Shown in pieces: positions 1-6,742 of a stretch of DNA of 18,881 nucleotides (the stretch's first letter is position 1; the number at the start of each line of letters is the position of its first letter). Made by a program: the position numbers and the translations under genes. The notes below the pieces were generated by a model, which worked only from the letters and a program-made list of their open reading frames with translations, was not told the DNA's origin and did not search any database. The DNA is from Woeseiaceae bacterium (GTDB taxonomy: Bacteria; Pseudomonadota; Gammaproteobacteria; Steroidobacterales; Woeseiaceae): NCBI GenBank assembly GCA_022615525.1, contig JAKEGN010000352.1, positions 1 through 18,881 of the forward strand. The letters run 5' to 3'.

Positions 1-269
1 AATACCACGCGGGCCAATCGCGGGTAACGGTACATCCAACTGCGCAGCTCCTGCCGGCTCACGATCGCGGCGATCAGGACATCGGGTTGGCCGAGCCGCC
101 GAGTGGCGAATTCGCCTGCGGCTTCCGGCGCATCGCCTGCAGCCAGCGCTTCTTCCTCGATATCGTCGTAGTGATCCCTGAGTTCGGCGACCGTGCGCGC
201 CGCGACACCGGCTGCCACGCCGCTGCGCAGCAAGTCATTCCACATCCGGTCGAAGTCAGGTCGGGACAT
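1..269 (-). CDS. HAAS/DUF1700-like membrane-protein prefix domain (C-terminus beyond window)
   Basis: The reading frame starts at an ATG (269-267) and stays open for 89 codons to the left edge, so only the N-terminus is seen. It begins MSRPDFDRMWNDLL and contains the pattern VAELRDHYDDIEEEALAAG, then EFATRRLGQPDVLIAAI. This helical, acidic layout (a short helix, a helix with ELxDHxxDixEE, then AxxRLGdP) resembles the HAAS/DUF1700 or permease prefix domain, which precedes membrane segments and commonly sits beside PadR regulators. The start lies inside the last codons of padR (14-base overlap), so translation is probably coupled and the pair co-transcribed. The membrane part is not visible, so the full product is unknown. 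The family call is from pattern recall and is moderately secure. Confidence 0.72.
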   Translation of the reverse strand, partial: MSRPDFDRMWNDLLRSGVAAGVAARTVAELRDHYDDIEEEALAAGDAPEAAGEFATRRLGQPDVLIAAIVSRQELRSWMYRYPRLARVV

Positions 270-600
270 CGGTCTCGGGATCCAATGCCATATTCAATCC
301 CGATTGTATTCTTTGCCACTCGCCTTGCAAGCGACTGAGTCGCTTTCTACCCGCTGCGGTCATGCGGTAGTAAACGCGTGTACGCCCATCTACCGCCTTG
401 CGTGTCGCTTTGAGCGCACCGCTGCGCTCGAGAGCGTGCAATACAGGGTAGATGACCCCCTCGCCCAGTATGATGGCCTCGCCGGTAATGAGGCGTATGG
501 ACCTGACCAACTCGTAGCCGTACATGTCGCGCTGTGCCAGCAGGCGCAGCAGCAGCAGCTCGGGTATACCGCTCATGAAAGGAGGATTCGTCTGCCCCAC
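256..600 (-). CDS. PadR family transcriptional regulator
   Basis: This 114-residue protein has the PadR winged-helix layout: LLLLRLLAQRDMYGYELVRSI (helices 1-2), then GVIYPVLHALERSGAL (recognition helix and start of the wing), then R-x-YYRMTAAGRKRLS (wing and following helix). It is short, like subfamily 2 PadR proteins. PadR proteins are usually dimeric repressors responding to small molecules or stress. The GTG start at 600 is chosen because AAAGGA lies 7 bases upstream on this strand; the in-frame ATG at 576 has no Shine-Dalgarno. Upstream on the same strand is a good sigma70-type promoter with an inverted repeat over its spacer, so autorepression is likely. It overlaps the next gene by 14 bases. 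The effector is unknown. Confidence 0.92.
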   Translation of the reverse strand: MGQTNPPFMSGIPELLLLRLLAQRDMYGYELVRSIRLITGEAIILGEGVIYPVLHALERSGALKATRKAVDGRTRVYYRMTAAGRKRLSRLQGEWQRIQSGLNMALDPETDVPT

Positions 601-630
601 TTCGCAGTCCTTTTGATTGACAGAAAAGTA

Positions 631-659
631 ACTATACCTCGCAGCACTAGGTATATCAA
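631..659 (-). promoter_or_regulatory. Predicted sigma70-type promoter of padR
   Basis: On the minus strand TTGATA (659-654) is followed after exactly 17 bases by TATAGT (636-631), each matching 5 of 6 consensus positions. The predicted start near 624 leaves a short leader of about 24 bases holding the AAAGGA ribosome site. The inverted repeat at 633-655 fills the spacer and overlaps the -10 element. Confidence 0.7.
633..655. promoter_or_regulatory. Probable PadR operator 1 (TATACCT-N9-AGGTATA)
   Basis: A perfect 7-base inverted repeat, TATACCT at 633-639 and AGGTATA at 649-655, is separated by 9 bases. It covers the -35/-10 spacer of the padR promoter. The same repeat with the same spacing recurs at 690-712. 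Position and duplication suggest a dimeric repressor, most simply the adjacent PadR protein; the assignment is inferred. Confidence 0.68.
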
Positions 660-677
660 CCTGTACTTTTTGGTTCC

Positions 678-696
678 AGGTATGTAGGCTATACCT
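678..696. repeat. Intermediate half-site pair AGGTAT-N7-ATACCT
   Basis: A third, everted arrangement of the same half-site lies between the two main repeats: AGGTAT (678-683) and ATACCT (691-696). The right arm is shared with operator 2. It may let extra PadR dimers bind cooperatively, or may simply reflect the density of half-sites. Confidence 0.4.
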
Positions 697-712
697 AGTA
701 GCTAAAGGTATA
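690..712. promoter_or_regulatory. Probable PadR operator 2, upstream of the TonB-domain gene
   Basis: TATACCT (690-696) and AGGTATA (706-712) with a 9-base spacer repeat operator 1 exactly; the centres are 57 bases apart. The outward extension CTAG is shared too (CTAGGTATA at 647-655, TATACCTAG at 690-698). A weak promoter, TAGGCT (685-690), 18 bases, then TATACC (709-714), would overlap this site and start near 721, just before the gene at 739. Confidence 0.62.
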
Positions 713-738
713 CCGGCGGCTCACATGAGGATCGTTCA

Positions 739-1335
739 ATGATCGCAATCAGATACCTGTCCGCGGCGTCGATCGGGCTGCTGGTAACGACCAGCCTGCT
801 GTACCTGATGCAGTTGCTGGTGGATTCGGGCCCCGGCGTCGTCGAGGCTGCAACGCTGCGCCACAGGATCGACTGGGTCCGCCTGATTCCCGAGGAAACG
901 CTGGTCATCGATGAGCAGCACCCGGAGCGTCTGCCGCCGCCGGAACCAACACCTCCCGATCCACGGCACATGCTGGACGGACCAGGCACCGGAACGGCAA
1001 TGCCTCCCGTAGACCCACCGGCACCGCCGACGGGCGGACCTGGCATTGGCTCTGCGTGGTTCGACGACCCGCTCGTTCCGGTCGTCATAGTCGCACCCGA
1101 GTATCCGTTGCGTGCAACGGCCCAGGGCCTGGCAGGACATGTCACGGTCCGGTATGACGTGACCGCAACCGGAACTGTGGCAAACGTGGTCGTGCTCGAA
1201 TCCAGCCACAAGGTATTCGAAGCAGCGGCCACGAAAGCCGCTTACCGGTTCCGCTACAAACCGAGAGTTGTCGATGCTGTGGCGCAGGAGACGCGCGACC
1301 TGCGCTATCGGTTCGTGTTCCGCATGGAGGACTGA
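739..1335 (+). CDS. TonB-domain protein (energy transducer TonB-like)
   Basis: This 198-residue protein has one N-terminal membrane segment (about residues 10-27), a proline-rich stretch (65-101, PPPEPTPPDP and PPVDPPAPP) and a C-terminal TonB domain (115-197). The domain shows the expected YPxxAxxxGLxGxVxVxYxV, GxVxxVxVxxS and AAxxAxYRFRYKP patterns. TonB proteins bridge the periplasm and pass inner-membrane energy to outer-membrane transporters, or act as structural TonB-like anchors. The proline linker is short and no ExbB, ExbD or receptor gene lies nearby, so its partner is unclear. AGGA about 8 bases upstream supports the ATG. It is transcribed divergently from padR, and the operator repeats lie between, so PadR control is likely. 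Confidence 0.88.
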   Translation: MIAIRYLSAASIGLLVTTSLLYLMQLLVDSGPGVVEAATLRHRIDWVRLIPEETLVIDEQHPERLPPPEPTPPDPRHMLDGPGTGTAMPPVDPPAPPTGGPGIGSAWFDDPLVPVVIVAPEYPLRATAQGLAGHVTVRYDVTATGTVANVVVLESSHKVFEAAATKAAYRFRYKPRVVDAVAQETRDLRYRFVFRMED

Positions 1336-1373
1336 ATTCGATTTTTGACCGAGGGGGTTGAACCCTGCAGGAC

Positions 1374-2030
1374 CTATTTTCCCGCCGGGTGCCTTAAGGG
1401 TTCTTCCCCCTCCTTTCCCTGCAGGCTGCCATCCCAGGCAAATGTCTGCCGAATGCTTACTTCGCTGTTGTCGACCTTGCGAAAGGTAATGTCGCGGTAA
1501 AGCGTCTGGCGGTCCGGCGCAAGGTGCAATTGCTCGGTCAGTTTCATGCCATTCTTGTCCAGCGTCTCCGCCACGTAGCGGTCACCGACCCAGCCGGAGA
1601 CGCGTTGCGCAACGATCTCGCCGACACTCACCGTACGATTCTCGCCGAACCGGAATTCACGGACCACGGAACGGTCGTAACTGATGAAAATACCTTCCGC
1701 CGTCTGCGTGATCTTCAGATGCTCGCCGGATGCCAGGAAAACACGAACCAGACCGCCACCCGGTTGTTGCGATTTGCTTCGTGCCCGCGGCGGTTCGTTG
1801 CGGTTCTGGTCCGGCGGCAATGGGATGATATCAGCGTCGGCGCCTGCCGCCTGGCCGATGGCGGCATTGATGCGGTCGCGATCCGCAGGTGAATCGACGG
1901 ACAGGCGCCAGTATCCCGAGAAGTCCACTCCTGGCGGCGGCGCAGCGCTTTTCGCCTGCAGCACCTCACGGCTTGCACAAGCGGCGATGACGGACAGGAC
2001 CAGCAGTGGCAGGATGCGACTCAGCGGCAT
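1374..2030 (-). CDS. Predicted lipoprotein of unknown function
   Basis: I do not recognise the family. From the ATG at 2030 (GAGG 8 bases upstream) the product is 218 residues and begins with a short basic segment and a hydrophobic stretch ending in the lipobox-like VIAAC, so it is probably a lipoprotein. After the cysteine come a low-complexity linker, a VDFSGYWRLSVDS segment, and a mainly beta region with SGEHLKITQT, FISYDRSVVREF and GDRYVAETLDKNGMKLTEQL. The opening FSGYW plus alternating strands recalls small secreted beta-barrel or lipocalin-like proteins, but that is only a shape impression. The frame continues upstream to 2171, but that extension would bury the signal sequence. It is divergent from the repeat protein and convergent with the TonB-domain gene. 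Confidence 0.78.
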   Translation of the reverse strand: MPLSRILPLLVLSVIAACASREVLQAKSAAPPPGVDFSGYWRLSVDSPADRDRINAAIGQAAGADADIIPLPPDQNRNEPPRARSKSQQPGGGLVRVFLASGEHLKITQTAEGIFISYDRSVVREFRFGENRTVSVGEIVAQRVSGWVGDRYVAETLDKNGMKLTEQLHLAPDRQTLYRDITFRKVDNSEVSIRQTFAWDGSLQGKEGEEPLRHPAGK

Positions 2031-2150
2031 CTCGCCGGCCTCGATGCCGGGGATATACGCTGCATGCTTCGTCGCTGTAATTCCATATTCTCTGAGTGTA
2101 TTCCGGACTGCAGTCGCCCCTGTCGCGATGTTACCCTGTTTTTCGCGGCA

Positions 2151-2169
2151 GGCCCGCATTCGCGGGGCC
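2151..2169. repeat. Small GC-rich hairpin in the 2031-2262 gap
   Basis: GGCCCGC (2151-2157) can pair with GCGGGGCC (2162-2169) across a 4-base loop with one bulged G. No T-run follows on either strand, so it is not a typical intrinsic terminator. Its role is unknown. The rest of the 232-base divergent gap shows only a TACAAT -10-like hexamer at 2221-2226 with no good -35. Confidence 0.35.
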
Positions 2170-2262
2170 ACAATCGTTTGTCATCCAAAAGCGGTGTGCC
2201 GCGTTGTACAGAAATGCCGGTACAATATTTCGGCACCACTTTCAGTTTCGAGGAGTACTACT

Positions 2263-2715
2263 GTGAATTCTGACCTGCCCCAATGTGCGATCCGCAGCGG
2301 CCTGTTCTCACTTGCCCTGTTACTCGGTTCGTTCGCCGCCGCCGCGGACACGCCGAATCCGGCAGACATGTCGCCGGAAGAAAGGCGCGCCGCGTATGAA
2401 TCCATGAATGACGAGGAGCGCAAGGAATTCCGGCAGAAGATGCGTGATCATTACGAGAGCCTGCCGCCTGAGGAACAGGAAGCCGCGAGGCAGCAAGCCC
2501 GCGAACGATTCGAAAGCATGACACCCGAGGAACGCGAGGCGGCCAAACAAAAAGCCAGGGAACGTCTCGAAGGGATGAGTCCTGAGGAGCGTGAGGCAGC
2601 CAGGCAGCGCGCGCGTGCAAAATACGAGAACATGACTCCAGAGCAACGCCAGGCCGCCAAGGAAAAACTCAAACAGCGCCAGAAGTCCGAAGCCAGCGAC
2701 AAAAGTGACCGGTGA
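2263..2715 (+). CDS. Exported protein of tandem 19-residue charged helical repeats
   Basis: AGGAG (2251-2255) 7 bases before a GTG fixes the start, giving 150 residues; the frame is open far upstream but this start yields a proper signal peptide (hydrophobic GLFSLALLLGSFAAAA, cleavage near residue 28). The mature part is almost wholly repeats of 19 residues: a short lead (36-47), then units at 48-66, 67-85, 86-104, 105-123 and a partial one from 124. The unit consensus is M-S/T-PEEREAA-K/R-Q-x-ARER-x-E-x. It lacks aromatic core residues apart from one F/Y per unit and should form a long charged helix in the periplasm. It resembles DUF3106-like or PEER-repeat proteins of unknown role. No partner gene is evident. 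Confidence 0.85.
   Translation: MNSDLPQCAIRSGLFSLALLLGSFAAAADTPNPADMSPEERRAAYESMNDEERKEFRQKMRDHYESLPPEEQEAARQQARERFESMTPEEREAAKQKARERLEGMSPEEREAARQRARAKYENMTPEQRQAAKEKLKQRQKSEASDKSDR
2404..2676 (+). repeat. 57-base tandem coding repeat (about 4.8 units)
   Basis: Units start at 2404, 2461, 2518, 2575 and 2632, each 57 bases and encoding the 19-residue motif of the exported protein. The third and fourth units are most alike. A shorter lead-in unit at 2368-2403 encodes only 12 residues. The copies have diverged at the DNA level, so the array is not recent. Confidence 0.75.
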
Positions 2716-2807
2716 TTTCTCATGTCCGGCCGGGAGGAAGGACGAATCTCGCCTGTTGCTGTGGCAAGCGACGCAGAAATGGCCAGGCCAAGTGCCGGTC
2801 CGGTCGG

Positions 2808-3761
2808 CTACAGTCCTTCGATATGGGTGGCCAACAGGGCTATGTAGGCGACATACACAGCGAGGAACGCTGCGCCCTCGCCGCGGCTGATGCGCCGTCC
2901 GGTAATGGATGCCACGATGAATGCCAGGGTCACGATGCACATCAGGTAGCCATCGAAGTTGCGAATCTGCTCCGGAACCCAGATCGGTTCCACGAGCGCG
3001 GTGGTACCCAGGATGCCGAGCACGTTGAAGATGTTGGAGCCGATGATATTGCCGATGGCGATATCCGCCTGGCGCCTTACGGCTGCGACCAAAGAGGTCA
3101 CCAGTTCGGGCATCGACGTCCCGGCCGCGACGATGGTCAGGCCGATGATGCTTTCGTTTACACCCAGCTCGTGAGCAATCAGGATCGACCCGCCGACCAG
3201 CCAGGACGCGCCGACCAGGACCAGCATCAGGCCGATCAGTGCAATCAGCAACGGTACCGCGTGACGTTTGATAGCAGTTTCAGGCAGCGCTGCGGCGTGA
3301 AGCGTGCCCGTTTGCGGTACAGCCGGCGTGTAGCGCAGCGCAATCAACAGGTAGGCCGCCAGACCGGCCAGGAAAAGCAAGCCGATCCACCAGGTCAACT
3401 GGCCATAGAGCAATGCCATCTGGCAGACCAGGGCCGTCAGGAACATCACGCTGCCGTCGCGGCGAACGGTATCCGCGGCGCAGGCGATCGGCGAGAACAG
3501 TGCTACGAGCCCGACTATCAGCAGGATATTCGTGATGTTGGAACCGACGACATTGCCGACCGCGATACCCGGAGAACCCGCAAGCGCGGCGTCGATGCTG
3601 GTGGCGAGTTCCGGTATCGAGGTGCCGAAGGCCACCAGCGTAAGGCCGATGAGCAACGGCGGGAAGCCGATTGCGCGCGCGAACTTCACGGAGCCATTGA
3701 CAAGCAACTCGGCGCCCAGGAAAAGCAGCGCAAGGCCTGCGACAAGTTGCAAGTACTCCAA
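2808..3761 (-). CDS. yrbG: CaCA-type Na+/Ca2+ exchanger (YrbG-like)
   Basis: This 317-residue integral membrane protein has the two inverted alpha-repeats of the Ca2+:cation antiporter superfamily. The first has GTSIPELATS (46-55) and GNVVGSNITN (69-78); the second has GTSMPELVTS (214-223) and GNIIGSNIFN (237-246). The glutamates in the two PEL motifs are the expected ion ligands. About ten membrane segments are apparent, with a short polar loop at 146-168. Length and motifs match bacterial YrbG-like exchangers, which move Ca2+ outward against Na+ or H+. The start is TTG with AGGA 7 bases upstream. It begins 32 bases after the pirin gene and is the last gene of that operon. Confidence 0.93.
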   Translation of the reverse strand: MEYLQLVAGLALLFLGAELLVNGSVKFARAIGFPPLLIGLTLVAFGTSIPELATSIDAALAGSPGIAVGNVVGSNITNILLIVGLVALFSPIACAADTVRRDGSVMFLTALVCQMALLYGQLTWWIGLLFLAGLAAYLLIALRYTPAVPQTGTLHAAALPETAIKRHAVPLLIALIGLMLVLVGASWLVGGSILIAHELGVNESIIGLTIVAAGTSMPELVTSLVAAVRRQADIAIGNIIGSNIFNVLGILGTTALVEPIWVPEQIRNFDGYLMCIVTLAFIVASITGRRISRGEGAAFLAVYVAYIALLATHIEGL

Positions 3762-3793
3762 TGTCCTGTCCTGATCCTGCGGCTATCGGTACA

Positions 3794-4678
3794 TTATCGC
3801 TCGGGCAACGGGATGAACTCCGTTTCACCGGGCACCCTGTCGAAGCGGCCTTCGGTCCAGTCGGTCTTGGCGAGCTCGATGCGCTCACGATGACTGCTGA
3901 CAAAATTCCACCAGACGATGCGCTCACCGGGCAGCTTTGCGCCACCGAGTATCATCAATTTGCAGTCGCTTCGTGCCCGACACGCGGACGACCTGTCCTC
4001 GGACAGTACGGCCATGGTACCCGACTGAACGGTTTCGCCTTCCACGTCAAGTTCCCCATTGACGACGTAGAGCGCCAGCTCGTTCGCGTTCTGCGGAAGG
4101 TCCAGAGTCGCTCCGGCATCGAGATCTGCCTCGATGTACAGGGTCTCGCTCGCTGTCTCGACCGGCGATGATTCCCCATACGCGCTTCCCGCGATCACGG
4201 TGAGCCTGGCACCGGGCTGCCGCAGCTGCGGGATCTGCTTTGCGGAATAGTGCGCGAAACCAGGCGCGATTTCCTCCTTGTCCGTCGGCAATGCAATCCA
4301 GGCCTGGATTCCGTGCAGATGCGATCCGCTAACCCTTTCGGCCTGCGGTGTTCGTTCTGAATGGACGACGCCGCGACCCGCTGTCATCCAGTTGACTTCA
4401 CCCGGAACGATGACCTGATCGTAACCCAGGCTGTCCCGATGCCTGATGGCACCCGAGAACAGGTAGGTAATCGTTGCCAGGCCGATGTGTGGATGCGGCC
4501 GGACGTCGATGCCCTTGCCCGGTGGAAGATCGGCCGGGCCCATGTGGTCGAAGAATATGAACGGTCCGACGCGTTGCTGGGACCGTTGCGGGAGCGCCCG
4601 GCGGACGTCGAGATCTGCCAGGCTCCTGCGGCCCGGCGTGATGACCCGTGCGAGGCGCGGCGTCGCGTGAGCTGTCAT
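3794..4678 (-). CDS. Pirin family protein
   Basis: This 294-residue bicupin has the pirin signature: GPFIFFDHMGP (39-48), RPHPHIGLATITYLF (60-74), HRDSLG (80-85) and VNWMTAGRGVVHSER (95-109). The four metal ligands of pirin are present as H62, H64, H106 and E108. The C-terminal cupin follows from about residue 170. Some pirins oxidise quercetin with a bound metal ion, while others have regulatory roles; the substrate cannot be read from the sequence. The ATG overlaps the stop of the upstream methyltransferase gene (ATGA at 4678-4675), so the two are translationally coupled. Confidence 0.93.
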   Translation of the reverse strand: MTAHATPRLARVITPGRRSLADLDVRRALPQRSQQRVGPFIFFDHMGPADLPPGKGIDVRPHPHIGLATITYLFSGAIRHRDSLGYDQVIVPGEVNWMTAGRGVVHSERTPQAERVSGSHLHGIQAWIALPTDKEEIAPGFAHYSAKQIPQLRQPGARLTVIAGSAYGESSPVETASETLYIEADLDAGATLDLPQNANELALYVVNGELDVEGETVQSGTMAVLSEDRSSACRARSDCKLMILGGAKLPGERIVWWNFVSSHRERIELAKTDWTEGRFDRVPGETEFIPLPER

Positions 4679-5535
4679 TGCTCCGGCTTGATGAACTTGA
4701 GGGTCATGCGATCCGATTCGCCGATAGCGAGGTATTTTTCACGATCGGTGTCACCCAATGCCAGCGATGGCGGCAGGGTCCAGACTCCCTCGGGGTGGTC
4801 GCGGGTGTCCCTGGGATTGCCGTTGATTTCGGAGCGGGCCAGCAAACGAAAACCCGCTTTCTCCGCATCCGCAATGACACGCTGCTCGGAAATGTAGCCA
4901 TTGGCCGCCGTCGGGTCCTCGGTGGCCGGATCGGGCCAGCGATGATCGACGATCCCGAGTACGCCACCGGGTTTCAGTGCGTCGAACATCGCGCGATAGC
5001 CGAGTTGTGTCGCGTCCTGGCCATAACCCTCGGCTGCCCAGTTGTGCACGTTGCGAAAAGTCACGACAAGATCCGCAGATCCCGCCGGCGCGATCCGCAA
5101 CTCGTACGGAAAATCGAGCGAGGTGATGATGACCTTTTTGTACACGTCCGGAACGCCGCCCATCTTGCCCATGAACTCGCCGAAATAGCGGCGCTGGTAA
5201 GCAAAGGGCGGATTGACGCTGTACTGCGCGGCATAGAGGGTGCCACGGTCTTTCAGCGCATGGGCGAGAATCTCGGTGTACCAGCCGCCGCCCGGCCACA
5301 CCTCGACCACCGTCATGTCGGGACGAAAGCCGAAGAAGGCCAGTGTTTCCTTCGGGTGCCGATAGGTGTCACGGGCCTTGTTTTCCGGGGATCGATGTTC
5401 GCCAGCGATGGCCGCATCGAGCACGGCACCGGTCAGGGGATCAAGGTCCGTGGTGGTTTCTGCAACGGCAAGCGCCGGGGTCGCAAGCCATAGCGTCACG
5501 GCTGCAACAAAGAAAATCATCGATTTCCTGTACAT
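4675..5535 (-). CDS. Exported class I SAM-dependent methyltransferase-like protein
   Basis: From the ATG at 5535 (AGGA 8 bases upstream) the product is 286 residues and starts with a signal peptide (MIFFVAAVTLWLATPALAVA, cleavage near residue 25). A Rossmann methyltransferase core follows: motif I as VVEVWPGGGWYTEIL (76-90), then ADLVVTFRNVHNW, and ALKPGGVLGIVDHR as the post-II strand. This pattern, including the WPGGGW form of motif I, is typical of a family of predicted secreted methyltransferases (COG4798-like) of unknown substrate. A periplasmic location is odd because S-adenosylmethionine is cytoplasmic, so the enzyme may act before export, use imported cofactor, or not be a methyltransferase. 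It is the first gene of an operon with pirin and a Ca2+ exchanger. The frame runs upstream to 5664, which would hide the signal peptide. Confidence 0.88.
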   Translation of the reverse strand: MYRKSMIFFVAAVTLWLATPALAVAETTTDLDPLTGAVLDAAIAGEHRSPENKARDTYRHPKETLAFFGFRPDMTVVEVWPGGGWYTEILAHALKDRGTLYAAQYSVNPPFAYQRRYFGEFMGKMGGVPDVYKKVIITSLDFPYELRIAPAGSADLVVTFRNVHNWAAEGYGQDATQLGYRAMFDALKPGGVLGIVDHRWPDPATEDPTAANGYISEQRVIADAEKAGFRLLARSEINGNPRDTRDHPEGVWTLPPSLALGDTDREKYLAIGESDRMTLKFIKPEQ

Positions 5536-5622
5536 GTTCGGGTCCTGAAAGCTGATGCGATTAGTTACAAATATTCCGGTTGGTACACTATACCAGCGCT
5601 GCCCTATCGTCGATCGTCCCGC

Positions 5623-5628
5623 TATAAT
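5623..5628 (+). promoter_or_regulatory. Candidate -10 element for the RND operon
   Basis: A perfect TATAAT lies 104 bases before the adaptor start. No good -35 is found at 16-18 bases (TGCCCT at 17), so the promoter may be weak or activated. The rest of the divergent gap 5536-5731 carries a TATAGT on the minus strand (5591-5586) that could serve the methyltransferase operon, also without a good -35. Confidence 0.42.
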
Positions 5629-5731
5629 CCGCCGACCGCGGCGCCTGCTGTTCAATAGAACCAAGTTCCCTGCGGCAGGTCAATGGTCCCTGATTTCCGG
5701 GAGACCTTTTTCTCAAGGTCGATTACTTCGC

Positions 5732-6742
5732 ATGTTACACAAGATCATCATAGTGCCTGTCATTGCACTGGCATCGCTCGTGGTCGCTGCCGCGGAGGTC
5801 ATTCCCGTTTCCGTACAGCAACTGGGCGACCTGCTCATCGACCGCGAGCTGCGCGCACCGGCCACCGTTGTTTCGGCGAATCGCGCGATCGTCACTTCCG
5901 AAGTATCGGCACTGGTCAGGGAAGTTACCGCAGACGTCGGAGCTGCCGTGCGAAAAGGCGACTTGCTGATACGGCTCGACGATGACAATGCGCGGCTTGC
6001 GCTGGCCCAGGCCAGGGCTTCTCTGGCCGCGCTGGATGCGCAAATCGTCCAGGCCAGGCAACGCCTGCGCAAGGCGGAGGAATTGCTCGAAAAGAATTTC
6101 GTCTCGGACGAAGAACTGATAGCGCGGCAAACCGATGTCGCGGTCCTGGAAGCGAACCGGACTGTACAGCTCGTGTCCATTGAGCAAGCGGAACTGACAT
6201 TGTCGCGAACACGCATAAAGGCGCCTTTCGATGCAACGGTCGTCGAACGCCAGGCCCAGGTCGGCAGTTTTGCCATGCCTGGTTCGCCGCTGATTACGAT
6301 CGTGCAAACCGACAGCCGCGAAATCGACGCCGAGATCGACCCACAGTACGACGGCGGATTGCCTGCTGCAACGGACCTGTACTTCGCCAGCCAGGGACGG
6401 AACTGGCCGGTTACGATTGCCCGTCTTTCTGATGTCATTGAAACCAGTACGCGCAAGTTGCGCGGCCGCTTTGTGTTCACCGCAGATGCGGCACCGGTAG
6501 GCGCGAGTGGTGAACTGGTCTGGCACGACGCGCAGGGACTGGTGCCCGTGACCGTCATCGTGCAGCGTGGCACGGAATTCGGTGTTTTCATTGCCGAGGA
6601 CCAACACGCCAGGTTTGTTGCCATACCCGGAGCTCAGGAAGGACGTCCGACGGCGGTGCAACTGCCTCGCGACACCCTGGTCGTCTCTCGCGGCCACATA
6701 CTCCTGCAGGATGGCGATGCGCTGAAGATCGTAGGTCGATGA
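5732..6742 (+). CDS. RND efflux periplasmic adaptor (membrane fusion protein)
   Basis: This 336-residue protein has a signal peptide (residues 1-20) and the adaptor layout. The first lipoyl half is near 41-83 (VSALVREVTADVGAAVRKGDLL), an alpha-hairpin follows at 85-160, and the second lipoyl half begins RIKAPFDATVVERQAQVG (161-178). A beta-barrel domain follows. Adaptors of this HlyD/AcrA type link an inner-membrane pump to an outer-membrane channel. No lipobox is seen. The hairpin is short, which can favour particular channel partners. The ATG at 5732 is chosen for the signal peptide, although its ribosome site is poor (AAGG 13 bases away); the frame is open back to 5555. The stop overlaps the pump start (ATGA, 6739-6742). 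Confidence 0.9.
   Translation: MLHKIIIVPVIALASLVVAAAEVIPVSVQQLGDLLIDRELRAPATVVSANRAIVTSEVSALVREVTADVGAAVRKGDLLIRLDDDNARLALAQARASLAALDAQIVQARQRLRKAEELLEKNFVSDEELIARQTDVAVLEANRTVQLVSIEQAELTLSRTRIKAPFDATVVERQAQVGSFAMPGSPLITIVQTDSREIDAEIDPQYDGGLPAATDLYFASQGRNWPVTIARLSDVIETSTRKLRGRFVFTADAAPVGASGELVWHDAQGLVPVTVIVQRGTEFGVFIAEDQHARFVAIPGAQEGRPTAVQLPRDTLVVSRGHILLQDGDALKIVGR

Noticed and set aside
2320..2940. A 206-codon minus-strand frame across the repeat-protein gene
   Set aside because: It is open because the 57-base repeat array is open in several frames. The sense product has a ribosome site, a signal peptide and regular repeats.
2712..3893. A 393-codon plus-strand frame antisense to the Ca2+ exchanger
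   Set aside because: Its product is rich in D, Q, R and H and has no fold signature, whereas the opposite strand has the two conserved antiporter motifs.
5586..5596. Another PadR half-site near the RND operon promoter (GGTACACTATACC)
   Set aside because: It has TATACC but not the full TATACCT, and lacks the N9 spacing and the second arm seen at 633-712.
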